A DNA stretch of 23,924 nucleotides from Thiocapsa sp035467215 (GTDB taxonomy: Bacteria > Pseudomonadota > Gammaproteobacteria > Chromatiales > Chromatiaceae), in the NCBI RefSeq assembly GCF_035467215.1, contig NZ_DATITZ010000183.1:1-23924 (forward strand). The letters run 5' to 3'. The position numbers and the translations under genes were made by a program. Shown piece by piece: positions 7,078-15,274 of this stretch. The notes beneath the pieces were generated by a model, which saw only the letters and a program-made list of their open reading frames with translations, ran no database searches and was not told the origin of the DNA. How positions within the stretch are numbered: the stretch's first letter is position 1; every line of letters starts with the position of its first letter.

Positions 7078-7785
7078 TCAAGCGGCCTGACGTTCGCGCG
7101 GTTCGGCGGCTCGTGCCAGAAGCGCACGCGCACTCGCGCTGTTCGGCTTCAGATCCGTCCGCTCGGCAATCAGCGCCTGCGCCAAGGCGAGCTGCCCGTC
7201 CCGCAGCGCGGCCTCGATCAGGGTCAGGTCGATGAGATCCCGCTGGGCATGGCTGCCGCCGAACCGATTGGCCCGATCCCGAACCGGCCGCAGCAGGCGT
7301 ACCGTCTCGGCATAGTCGCCCTCGCCGAAGGCCTGGATCGCGCGGGTGACAGGAGACCCGATCTCGCGGACGAAGAAACGGTTGTCGCCCGAACCGACGA
7401 GCGCGTGCGTTTGTGCCGCGAAGACACGCTCGGCGGCCGCTCGCCGCTGCGCACCCGTGAAGGCCATCATGGCGTGGGCATCGTTGAAGGCGTAGTTGCC
7501 CGCGTCTGCGATCGGCTCCCAGCCATCGGCCACGGCCTGCCAACGCTCCCCGAGCGGAATGCCCCGAAGGCTCAGGCGCCACAAGAGCGCGGAGGCGTCG
7601 ATCATGTCGAGCACGACCCGGGAGCGCGGTCCATAGATGGGCCCGTCGAAAAGCCGCAGGACCTCGTCGACCTCGCCCAGATCCAGGTGATAGAGCGCCA
7701 GGTGCCACCAGTTGTGCACCGCAAAGCAGTTGTCGACGGACCAGGCGCCGCTCATGGGGAGGCCGAGGGCATCGTTTCGGGTCAT
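7078..7785 (-). CDS. TPR protein (TTC38-like), apparent internal deletion
   Basis: This is a 235-residue protein. Residues from about 14 onward (AWSVDNCFAVHNWWHLALYH, FDGPIYGPRSRVVLDMIDAS, NYAFNDAHAMMAF, RDRANRFGGSHAQRDLIDLT) match the C-terminal half of TTC38-like tetratricopeptide proteins, which are normally about 430-470 residues. The first 13 residues (MTRNDALGLPMSG) look like the true N-terminus of the same family, and a strong GAGGAGG ribosome binding site precedes the ATG at 7785. The simplest reading is an in-frame deletion of roughly 200 codons at about 7743-7746. A start at 7827 is less likely because it lacks a ribosome binding site. The shortened protein may still fold in part. 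The biochemical role of the family is not established. Confidence 0.7.
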   Translation of the reverse strand: MTRNDALGLPMSGAWSVDNCFAVHNWWHLALYHLDLGEVDEVLRLFDGPIYGPRSRVVLDMIDASALLWRLSLRGIPLGERWQAVADGWEPIADAGNYAFNDAHAMMAFTGAQRRAAAERVFAAQTHALVGSGDNRFFVREIGSPVTRAIQAFGEGDYAETVRLLRPVRDRANRFGGSHAQRDLIDLTLIEAALRDGQLALAQALIAERTDLKPNSASARALLARAAEPRERQAA

Positions 7786-8060
7786 CGCAATTCCTCCTCG
7801 CTCGGGGTCGTCTATAGGCTGATCCACCGGAATGCTCCGGTGTTGAGAAGAGCCTACGTCGCGCCCGTCATTCGGCCGTGAAACCGGCGTGAAAGATGAG
7901 GCAAAAATGCGGACAACCGACGGCGCAACTTCGGTGCAGCGGCGCCTGCGCCCGACGCGAAGGCACCGCCTTCAACCCGCCGGAAGCGGCAGCGCACCCT
8001 CGACCGTGAAGAGATCGACCGGAAGAACGTGCAGCTCCGGCTCGGTCTCGGATTCGAGCC

Positions 8061-8499
8061 ATCGCGGATGCGACACGAGAAGCACGGGCGAACGGAACCG
8101 AAAACGTCCGTTTCGACGTGCGCGACCCATTTTCAAGAGCGGGATGGGTACGACTTCATCGTCTCATTCGATGCGGTGCATGACCAGAAGGACCCGCAGG
8201 ATCTGCTGCGCCGCCTATAGGGTACGCTGCGCCCCGGCGGGGTCTATCTCATGCAGGACATCGGCGGCTCCATGCACCTGGAGAAGAATCTCGACTTCCC
8301 GATGGCATCGCTGCTCTACACCGTCTCCTGCATCCACTGCACGCCGGTCTCGCTCGGTCAGGACGGAGAGGGACTCGGCACCATGTGGGGCTGGGAGACC
8401 GCGGAGGCGATGTTGCGCGAGGCAGGCTTCGCGGAGATCGAAAGGCATGTGCTGCCCCACGACCCGATGAATGTCTGGTTCGTCTCCCGACAGGGTTGA
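8061..8499 (+). pseudogene. SAM methyltransferase remnant with frameshift and in-frame stop
   Basis: Frame 3 gives IADATREARANGTENVRFDV and RDP (from 8061), then frame 1 gives FQERDGYDFIVSFDAVHDQK and DPQDLLRRL. A TAG at 8218-8220 interrupts that frame, which continues as GTLRPGGVYLMQDIGGSMHL, LYTVSCIHCTPVSLGQDGEG and ETAEAMLREAGFAEIERHVL to a TGA at 8497-8499. The joined sequence is the C-terminal two thirds of a class I methyltransferase, of the group with the 'YDLIvafDaiHDq..P...L' motif IV and a conserved IGGS loop. The motif I region upstream is not recognisable in any frame. One frameshift (about 8128), one nonsense codon and a missing N-terminus make it non-functional. An internal ATG at 8251 could express only a fragment. 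Confidence 0.75.
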
Positions 8500-8677
8500 G
8501 GAGCGACCAATCGCGACCCGATGCCGCCGGCTCGGCGCCACGCGCGACGCTGCATGCGGGCGCGCAACCGGATGCTTCCACACCCGATGCTTGCGACCGC
8601 CGGACCGCGTGCACTGCAACCGCGGCGACGCTGTGCGAGAATCCTCGCCCTGTCGTCGTCGCGAGGTAATGCCGTCC

Positions 8678-11600
8678 ATGCACCCGGTGGCCCTGAACAA
8701 GATGCCGTCTCCGCTCGGCCCGCCGCTGCCCGGTCGACCCGGCGAGCGCCTGCTGTGGGGGCGGCTGTACGGCGGGAGCGTCGCGCTTGCGATCGCCGAG
8801 GCCGCTCGCGCGCATGAGGGGCTGATCCTCGCGGTCGTTCCTGACGTCCAAGCCGCCGCCCATCTGCGCGCCGAGCTCGGATTCTTTTTGGCCGGAAGCG
8901 GCCTCCCGCTGTTGGTCTTCCCGGACTGGGAGACCCTGCCCTACGACGTCTTCTCGCCACTTCCCGAGCTGGTCTCCGAACGGCTCTTGACGCTGCACCG
9001 CTTGCCGGGGCTCGACAAGGGCGTATTGGTCGTCCCGGTCGCCACCCTGATGCAGCGCTTGCCGCCGCGCGAATATGTGGACGGCCAGTCTCTGGTCCTC
9101 GCCGTCGGGGATCGGCTCGACCTGGATGCGACCCGGCGCCGACTGGAGCGCGCCGGCTATTCCTGCGTCTCCCAGGTCATCGGCCACGGCGAATATGCGG
9201 TGCGCGGCTCCTTGCTCGACGTCTTCCCGATGGGCAGCGAGGTCCCGCTGCGGATCGACCTCTTCGACCAGGAGGTCGAGACCATCCGGACCTTCGACCC
9301 CGAGACGCAGCGCTCGCAGGAGAAGCTGGAACGGGTGCGGATGCTGCCGGCGCGCGAGTTCCCGCTGACCGACGAGGCGATCTCCGGGTTTCGCCAACAC
9401 TATCGGGCGAGCTTCGAGGGCGACCCGCAGGCCAGTCTGGTCTATCGCGAGGTGTCGGAGGGGCGCACGCCGGGCGGGCTGGAATACTATCTGCCGCTGT
9501 TTTTCGAGACGACCGCGACACTCTTCGACTATCTGCCCGTGGGCGTCCTGGCCCTGGAGTCCGACGCCTGCCGCGAGACCGCGACGACCTTCATCGCCGG
9601 CGTCGCCCAGCGCTACGAGCAGCGTCGTCACGACATCGAGCGCCCGCTCCTGCCGCCGGCCAAGCTCTATCTGCACCCCGACGAGATGGCCGGGGCGCTC
9701 AACCGGCTGTCGGGCGTCCTCTATCAGTCACCGGAGGTGCCGGAGCGGCGCAAGGGCTACGCGGCTTTCCACAACTTCGCGACCACCACCCTGCCCCCGC
9801 TCGCCATTCAGGCGCGCGCGGCCCATCCCGCGCAAGCCTTGCAGGACTTCCTGAGCGCGCCGGGACGTCGGGTCCTGTTCGTCGCCGAGAGTACCGGACG
9901 ACGAGAGATGCTCGCCGAGCACTTGGCCGGGTTCAATATCCGCGCCCGTCAGGTCGATGGCTGGCAAGCCTTCATCGACGGCGATCTCGACCTGGCGTTG
10001 ACCGTCGCCCCGTTGGAGCGCGGACTGCTGCTGGAAGACCGCGGCATCGCCCTGGTCACCGAGACCCAGCTCTACGGCGAGCGTGTGCGCCAGGAGCGTC
10101 GGCGCCGAGCACGCGAGCGCGACAGCGACGCCATCGTGCGCAACCTCACCGAGCTGACCGAGGGGGCGCCGGTCGTGCACGAGGAGCACGGCGTCGGACG
10201 CTATCTGGGGCTTCAGACCCTGCAGGTCGGCGGCATGACCACCGAGTTCCTCGCGCTCGAGTATGCCAACGGCGACAAGCTCTATGTGCCGGTCAGCTCG
10301 CTGCATCTGATCTCGCGCTACACCGGGGCCTCGCCCGAGAACGCGCCCCTGCACCGGCTCGGCGGCGAGCAGTGGGACCGGATCAAGCGCAAGGCCGCGC
10401 AGAAGGCGCACGACGTGGCCGCCGAGCTGCTCGACATCTATGCACGGCGCGCCGCCCGCGAGGGTGTCGCCTGCCCGGCACCGGGCGACGACTATGCCGC
10501 CTTCGCCGCCGCCTTCCCCTTCGAGGAGACGCCGGATCAGCTACGCGCCATCGAGGGCGTGATCGCGGACATGGAGGACGCCAAGCCGATGGATCGGGTG
10601 GTCTGCGGCGATGTCGGCTTCGGCAAGACCGAGGTCGCCATGCGGGCGGCCTTCATGGCCGTGCAGGGCGGACGGCAGGTTGCCGTACTGGTGCCGACCA
10701 CCCTACTCGCCCAACAGCATTTCGAGAACTTCTCCGACCGTTTCGCCGACTGGCCGATCAAGATCGAGAGCCTGTCGCGGTTCCGCACCGCGAAGGAGCA
10801 GAAGAAGGTGCTGGAAGGTCTGGCCGACGGCACGGTCGATATCCTGGTCGGGACCCACAAGCTCCTGCAACCCAATCTGAAGTTCAAGAATCTGGGACTG
10901 GCGATCATCGACGAGGAGCACCGCTTCGGGGTTCGCCACAAGGAGCAGCTCAAGAACCTGCGCAGCGAGGTCGATGTCCTCACGCTCACCGCCACGCCCA
11001 TCCCGCGCACCCTCAACATGGCCATGTCGGGCCTGCGCGATCTGTCCATCATCGCGACACCGCCGGTGGAGCGGCACCCCATCAAGACCTTCGTCAGCCC
11101 CTGGAACGACGGCCTGATCCAAGAGGCGGTGCTGCGCGAGCTCAAGCGCGGCGGTCAGGTCTACTTCCTCCATAACGAGGTGGAGACCATCGAGAATCAG
11201 GCGCAGAAGCTCGAGGCCCTGATCCCGGAGGCACGTGTGCAGGTCGCGCACGGGCAGATGCGCGAGCGTGACCTCGAGCGGGTGATGCGCGACTTCTATC
11301 ACCAGCGTTTCAACCTGCTCGTCTGCACCACCATCATCGAGAGCGGCATCGACGTGCCGAGCGCCAACACCATCGTCATCAACCGGGCCGACAAGCTCGG
11401 TCTGGCGCAGCTGCACCAGCTGCGCGGACGCGTCGGGCGCTCGCATCATCGCGCCTACGCCTATCTGATCACGCCGCCGACCAAGGCGATGACGGCGGAT
11501 GCCAAAAAGCGCCTGGAGGCGATCGAGTCCATGGAGGATCTCGGCGCCGGCTTCACGCTCGCGACCCATGATCTCGAGATCCGCGGCGCGGGCGAACTGC

Positions 11601-12166
11601 TCGGCGACGAGCAGTCCGGCCAGATCCACGAGGTCGGCTTCTCGCTCTACATGGATCTGCTCGAACGCGCAGTCCAAGCGCTCAAGGCCGGTCGCACGCC
11701 CGAGCTCGATCGACCGCTCAGCCACGGCGCCGAGATCGACCTCGGCCTACCCGCCCTCCTGCCGAGCGACTATCTGCCCGACGTGCACGCACGTCTTGTC
11801 ATGTACAAGCGGATTGCGAGTGCCGCCACGGCCGGCGATCTCAGGGAGCTTCAGGTGGAGATGATCGACCGTTTCGGTCTGCTGCCCGAGCCGGCCAAGA
11901 ACCTGCTTGAGATCACCGAGCTAAAGCTTAAGGTGCAGCCCTACGGCATCCGCAAGATCGAGGCAGGGCCGGCGAGCGGACGGATCCTCTTCGAGGAGAC
12001 GCCCAGCATCGACCCCGGCAACCTGATCCGCCTGATTCAGCAGAAACCAAAGGAATTCAAGCTCGACGGTAGCGACAAGCTGCGGTTTTACCGCGACATG
12101 GCCGAGCCGCAACGACGCTTACGGCAGGTGAACGAGGTGGTTGCGCAATTGGTCGGCGCAGGTTAG
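8678..12166 (+). CDS. mfd: Transcription-repair coupling factor Mfd
   Basis: This 1162-residue ATP-dependent DNA translocase displaces RNA polymerase stalled at lesions and recruits UvrA. It shows the full domain order: a UvrB-like N-terminal module (LVFPDWETLPYDVFSPLPEL, SQVIGHGEYAVRGSLLDVFP), the CarD-like RNA-polymerase-interaction domain (VVHEEHGVGRYLGLQTLQVG, about 498), Walker A GDVGFGKTEVAMRAAF (about 644), Walker B DEEHRFGVRHKEQL (about 744), motif III TLTATPIPRTLNMAMSGLRD, motif VI QLHQLRGRVGRSHHRAYAYL (about 914) and the C-terminal TRCF domain (LPSDYLPDVHARLVMYKRI). Length matches the family (E. coli 1148). The frame opens at 8471, inside the preceding remnant. ATGs at 8669 and 8678 are both possible; GAGG at 8663-8666 is too close to the first and well spaced for the second. 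It appears intact. Confidence 0.96.
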   Translation: MHPVALNKMPSPLGPPLPGRPGERLLWGRLYGGSVALAIAEAARAHEGLILAVVPDVQAAAHLRAELGFFLAGSGLPLLVFPDWETLPYDVFSPLPELVSERLLTLHRLPGLDKGVLVVPVATLMQRLPPREYVDGQSLVLAVGDRLDLDATRRRLERAGYSCVSQVIGHGEYAVRGSLLDVFPMGSEVPLRIDLFDQEVETIRTFDPETQRSQEKLERVRMLPAREFPLTDEAISGFRQHYRASFEGDPQASLVYREVSEGRTPGGLEYYLPLFFETTATLFDYLPVGVLALESDACRETATTFIAGVAQRYEQRRHDIERPLLPPAKLYLHPDEMAGALNRLSGVLYQSPEVPERRKGYAAFHNFATTTLPPLAIQARAAHPAQALQDFLSAPGRRVLFVAESTGRREMLAEHLAGFNIRARQVDGWQAFIDGDLDLALTVAPLERGLLLEDRGIALVTETQLYGERVRQERRRRARERDSDAIVRNLTELTEGAPVVHEEHGVGRYLGLQTLQVGGMTTEFLALEYANGDKLYVPVSSLHLISRYTGASPENAPLHRLGGEQWDRIKRKAAQKAHDVAAELLDIYARRAAREGVACPAPGDDYAAFAAAFPFEETPDQLRAIEGVIADMEDAKPMDRVVCGDVGFGKTEVAMRAAFMAVQGGRQVAVLVPTTLLAQQHFENFSDRFADWPIKIESLSRFRTAKEQKKVLEGLADGTVDILVGTHKLLQPNLKFKNLGLAIIDEEHRFGVRHKEQLKNLRSEVDVLTLTATPIPRTLNMAMSGLRDLSIIATPPVERHPIKTFVSPWNDGLIQEAVLRELKRGGQVYFLHNEVETIENQAQKLEALIPEARVQVAHGQMRERDLERVMRDFYHQRFNLLVCTTIIESGIDVPSANTIVINRADKLGLAQLHQLRGRVGRSHHRAYAYLITPPTKAMTADAKKRLEAIESMEDLGAGFTLATHDLEIRGAGELLGDEQSGQIHEVGFSLYMDLLERAVQALKAGRTPELDRPLSHGAEIDLGLPALLPSDYLPDVHARLVMYKRIASAATAGDLRELQVEMIDRFGLLPEPAKNLLEITELKLKVQPYGIRKIEAGPASGRILFEETPSIDPGNLIRLIQQKPKEFKLDGSDKLRFYRDMAEPQRRLRQVNEVVAQLVGAG

Positions 12167-12453
12167 ACGGGGGCACTTGAGTCGCAACCTATGCGTAGGG
12201 GAGAGCACGTTTTCCACCCGGCCTTCGCCCGCCTGTGATGCCGAGGCACAACGCCAAGGTGCCGCCTGTTGTAGGCACCTGGACGCATCGAGGTATTCTC
12301 AAAGCCTTGCGGGCGGTCGGCGTTGCTTCGGGTCTGGTTGGGCAAAATATTTTCGACAGGTGCTGACTTGGATCATTGCAGTTCCCCACCGACCTACCTA
12401 CCTTTATGAGCACGTCAACCGCGCGTGATCCTGTGATTCGGATGTGTCGCGTG

Positions 12454-12526
12454 GCCGATATTACCCTCAACATCGAGATCTCGATGTCAATGGAGCATGT
12501 CATATCGGCGCTGCCGCAATGCTCCA
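12454..12526. repeat. Cluster of nested inverted repeats
   Basis: Within 73 bases there are three perfect inverted repeats: GCCGATAT/ATATCGGC (8 bp arms, 40-nt spacer), the palindrome ACATCGAGATCTCGATGT (12470-12487) inside it, and TGGAGCAT/ATGCTCCA (20-nt spacer), whose left arm lies between them. The arms overlap in such a way that the second and third stems could be alternatives to the outer one. This could be an operator, a recombination scar or a structured RNA. Confidence 0.5.
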
Positions 12527-12633
12527 CTTCAAGGAAGAAACCTCCATGCCCCGATTGATTCCCTACCCTCTTACATCTCGCAGCCCCGGTGCCACGTTTC
12601 GCCGGCTCTCGCCGCACTCTGCCACGCCGCCCT

Positions 12634-12657
12634 AGCCTTTCATATAGCCTTTCATAT
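12634..12657 (+). repeat. Tandem 12-bp duplication
   Basis: AGCCTTTCATAT occurs twice in direct succession (12634-12645 and 12646-12657). It lies about 15 bases upstream of a short frame with a plausible start. It could be a replication-slippage product or a paired binding site. Confidence 0.7.
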
Positions 12658-12671
12658 AGAAGGATCAGTCC

Positions 12672-12800
12672 ATGCAGCGTATAACGGCTCGTGGCTTGGC
12701 CGTGCGAGAGCGCGTCGGTGTCATCCCGATCATCGGGGTAACCCTGTCGGCTTTCAGGACATCACTCATCCATCACAGAGATTCCGGAGACTGCGAGTAG
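12672..12800 (+). CDS. Possible short leader peptide, 42 residues
   Basis: ATG at 12672 follows AGAAGGA at a plausible spacing and opens a 42-codon frame ending in TAG at 12798. The peptide has a basic start (MQRITARGLAVRERV) and a short hydrophobic stretch (GVIPIIGVTLSAF), then a charged tail. It faintly resembles the N-terminus of pilin-like or signal-peptide proteins, but the hydrophobic stretch is short. It could be a leader peptide, a remnant or chance. Confidence 0.2.
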   Translation: MQRITARGLAVRERVGVIPIIGVTLSAFRTSLIHHRDSGDCE

Positions 12801-12888
12801 TGTTCGGGCGTTGAACTCGACCGTTTCGGTCATCGCGAGAAAGATCACCATGAACATTCGCCCAAAGGTACAACAGGAACGAAACGTT

Positions 12889-15102
12889 ATGCGACGTGCC
12901 AAGAATGCCTCGATGTCAGTCACCCTCGCATTCGTTGCCGGGTTCACTGCTATGTCGACCGCGTCGGGCAACAGAGCGATCGACGCACCTAACACTCCAA
13001 ATCAGGGCGTGGAGCTTCAGACCAAAACGGCGCAGAGCGCAGATTTGCGAGCCATTCCATCGGAAAAAGCCGAGGCTCATCGCGAGTTGTTGGATCAAGC
13101 TCAATCCTTTGGTCGAATCCCGGTCATCGTCAAGCTCAAGACCTGGGCACAGCCCGAATCAATGCTCGACGATGCCGGAATCGCGCAACAGCGAGAAGCG
13201 CTCTCGATGGTGCAACAGCGCGTCCTGGATGAATTGTCCTCGACGAGCGGGCGGGATCAAGCAGCCATGGGCATCAAGCGCTTCGCTCTGACGCCTGCAT
13301 TCGCAATGCAGGCGAGCGAGTCCGACATTCTGGAGCTTCTTGCGCATCCCGACGTTCTCGATATCGTCGAGGACAGCATCATGCTCCCCTTCCTCATGGA
13401 CAGTGTTCCGCTGATTGGCGGACTCGATGGCTCCTTCCGCGGATACACCGGCCAAGGCCAAGTCGTCGCCATTCTGGATACGGGCGTGGATAAAAATCAC
13501 CCCTTTTTGAGAGGCAAGGTGGTTTCGGAGGCATGCTACTCGTCGAATGTCCCGGCGCTCGGCGCGACTTCGCTCTGCCCGGGGGGCGTCTCCGAATCCA
13601 CTGCCAGTGGTTCCGGAGTCAATTGTCCGGTCACCTTAGACGGTTGTGATCACGGCACCCACGTTGCGGGAATTGCCGCAGGGCGAAGCGACAGCGTTTC
13701 CGGTGTTGCCAGAGACGCAGGCCTTATCGCCGCTCAAATATTTTCTCGTTTTAATTCCGTCAGCTTCTGTGGAAGCACAGATCCTTGCATTGCAGCTTTT
13801 ACATCCGATTCCCTCCGTGCGTTGGAACAAATGTACCTTCTCAGAACCAGTCACCCAATCGCGGCTATCAATATGAGTCTCGGAGGCGGTGCATTTACAG
13901 ACCCCTGTAATGATGATGCCAGGCGCCCGATTATCGACCAGCTGCGAACCGCTGGCATTGCAACCGTCGCTGCCAGTGGAAACGAGGGCTACATCAACGC
14001 GATCAGCGCACCCGCATGCGTTTCGAGTGCGATCAGTGTTGGAAGCACATCGAAGGCGGACCAGATTTCGATCTTCTCCAACAGCGCTTACTTCCTCGAT
14101 CTACTGGCGCCCGGAGAATCCATTTATTCAGCGGTCCCGGGCACGGGCTACGCTTCAAAAAGCGGAACCTCGATGGCGACACCTCACGTCGCCGGAGCTT
14201 GGGCGGTGATCAAATCGGCCCAACCTGCCGCAGACCCCGATGCTATTCTGAACACGCTCAAATCGACCGGGGTAGCTCTAACCGATGTCAACGACATCAC
14301 GACGTCTCGGATCCAAGTTGATCGCGCAGTCGATGAGATCGCGGGACCACAAGCGACCATCAATACCGCTGTCCTGCCCTACGCCCGTGCCGTCGCGATC
14401 GCCGAAACCGCCACCGCCTTCGCGAGCGTCATCAACAGCGGGAGCCTGACAGCCATCGGTTGTTCCATCGCACTGCCAAGCGGGATTCCGGCGACCTTCA
14501 GCTACCAAACCACCAGTGCAGCCAACGCGCTGATCGGAAATTCCAATACGCCGGTCGATATAACCCCGGGCGCGACCCAAGGCTTCGTCTTCGGCATCTC
14601 CCCGAGCCAAGCGATGGCCGCGACCGAGATCCCGCTGGTGTTCGACTGCGCCAACACTGCCCCGGCGCCGAGCAACCCAGGCCTTAATACCTTCATCCTC
14701 TCGGCTGCGGCGACCGCGCCCCCGGATCTGCTCGCCATCGGGGCAACCCCGAGCGGCGACGGCGTGGTGCGCCTGCCAAGCCACGACGGGACCGGTTTTT
14801 TCGCCACGGCGGCGGTGAACATCGGCAGTGCCGGGTCGATCACCGTCAGCGCCGACGACGGCGGGCGCGGTCTGCCGCTGAGCCTGCGGGTCTGCGAGAC
14901 CACCGCGGTAGGGGAATGGATCGTCTGCGGCAACAGCCTGACGCGTTCAATCGGTGCCGATCAAACGGCGTATTACAGCGTTTTCGCGACCGGCACCGGT
15001 CAACCGATCGACTTCGATCCGGCCAACCACCGCCTCTTCCTGCGCTTCGCCGCAAACGGAACGACAGTGGGTGCCACCAATGTCGCGGTGACGGCGCCGT
15101 AG
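12889..15102 (+). CDS. Secreted subtilisin-like serine protease with C-terminal accessory domain
   Basis: This is a 737-residue S8-family protease. A signal peptide (MRRAKNASMSVTLAFVAGFT, cleavage near ASG at about 27) is followed by a propeptide-like region (RIPVIVKLKTW, to about 180). The catalytic domain shows the full triad: D197 in AILDTGVD, H255 in DHGTHVAG and S428 in SGTSMATPHVAG, with the oxyanion N365 in ASGNEG. Many cysteines in the catalytic domain suggest disulfides and an extracellular location. Residues 489-737 form a separate domain shared with the gene ending at 21011. ATG 12889 is chosen for AGGAAC upstream and a normal signal peptide; ATG 12850 would add 13 residues. GC content is low in the catalytic part (25 of 60 at 13741-13800) and higher in the C-terminal part (about 37 of 60 at 14641-14700), suggesting a fused origin. 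Confidence 0.9.
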   Translation: MRRAKNASMSVTLAFVAGFTAMSTASGNRAIDAPNTPNQGVELQTKTAQSADLRAIPSEKAEAHRELLDQAQSFGRIPVIVKLKTWAQPESMLDDAGIAQQREALSMVQQRVLDELSSTSGRDQAAMGIKRFALTPAFAMQASESDILELLAHPDVLDIVEDSIMLPFLMDSVPLIGGLDGSFRGYTGQGQVVAILDTGVDKNHPFLRGKVVSEACYSSNVPALGATSLCPGGVSESTASGSGVNCPVTLDGCDHGTHVAGIAAGRSDSVSGVARDAGLIAAQIFSRFNSVSFCGSTDPCIAAFTSDSLRALEQMYLLRTSHPIAAINMSLGGGAFTDPCNDDARRPIIDQLRTAGIATVAASGNEGYINAISAPACVSSAISVGSTSKADQISIFSNSAYFLDLLAPGESIYSAVPGTGYASKSGTSMATPHVAGAWAVIKSAQPAADPDAILNTLKSTGVALTDVNDITTSRIQVDRAVDEIAGPQATINTAVLPYARAVAIAETATAFASVINSGSLTAIGCSIALPSGIPATFSYQTTSAANALIGNSNTPVDITPGATQGFVFGISPSQAMAATEIPLVFDCANTAPAPSNPGLNTFILSAAATAPPDLLAIGATPSGDGVVRLPSHDGTGFFATAAVNIGSAGSITVSADDGGRGLPLSLRVCETTAVGEWIVCGNSLTRSIGADQTAYYSVFATGTGQPIDFDPANHRLFLRFAANGTTVGATNVAVTAP

Positions 15103-15127
15103 CTGCACCTTATGCGGCGAATCGCGA

Positions 15128-15147
15128 GCGCCGGTGCCCACCGGCGC
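15128..15147. terminator. GC-rich hairpin downstream of the protease gene
   Basis: GCGCCGGT (15128-15135) and ACCGGCGC (15140-15147) form a perfect 8-bp stem around a GCCC loop, 25 bases after the protease stop codon. A T-rich stretch follows only after about 20 bases, so it is a weak intrinsic terminator candidate. It may separate the protease from the next gene or attenuate transcription. Confidence 0.4.
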
Positions 15148-15208
15148 GTCGCATCGGCTATCCTTGTGTGTTTACCGGAACTGCAGTTTGAAGCAGGAGT
15201 AACGATCT

Positions 15209-15223
15209 CCCGGCAGAGCCGGG
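15209..15223. promoter_or_regulatory. Hairpin in the methyltransferase leader
   Basis: CCCGGC (15209-15214), loop AGA and GCCGGG (15218-15223) form a stable stem about 50 bases upstream of the methyltransferase start, with GAT/ATC bases flanking. It lies in the 172-base gap after the protease gene and could affect expression. No known regulatory RNA is recognised. Confidence 0.3.
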
Positions 15224-15274
15224 GGATATCCCATCTTGGTGAAGGGTGCGCCGACATTTTCGGGAGAGTTGTCT

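Larger units (their letters stand above)
12167..12888. other. Long structured leader without a clear gene
   Basis: No convincing gene is found in these 722 bases; two small frames near 12444 and 12497 look random. Structural features are dense: a stem-loop AGGTGCC/GGCACCT (12257-12263, 12274-12280), outer arms GCCGATAT/ATATCGGC (12454-12461, 12502-12509) around an 18-bp palindrome (12470-12487), an 8-bp stem TGGAGCAT/ATGCTCCA (12491-12498, 12519-12526), a tandem 12-mer (12634-12657) and CCCGAT-C-ATCGGG (12725-12737). Base composition is lower in GC than in mfd. The region likely holds the protease promoter and possibly a structured untranslated RNA, but I cannot assign a known RNA family. Confidence 0.5.

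Noticed and set aside
8471..8677. Extended N-terminus of Mfd
   Set aside because: The frame is open but overlaps the end of the methyltransferase remnant, is rich in arginine and cysteine and has no Mfd homology.
8249..9676. 475-codon minus-strand frame
   Set aside because: Antisense to mfd and the methyltransferase remnant, with no recognisable protein character.
10703..11725. 340-codon minus-strand frame
   Set aside because: Antisense to the Mfd helicase domains; shadow.
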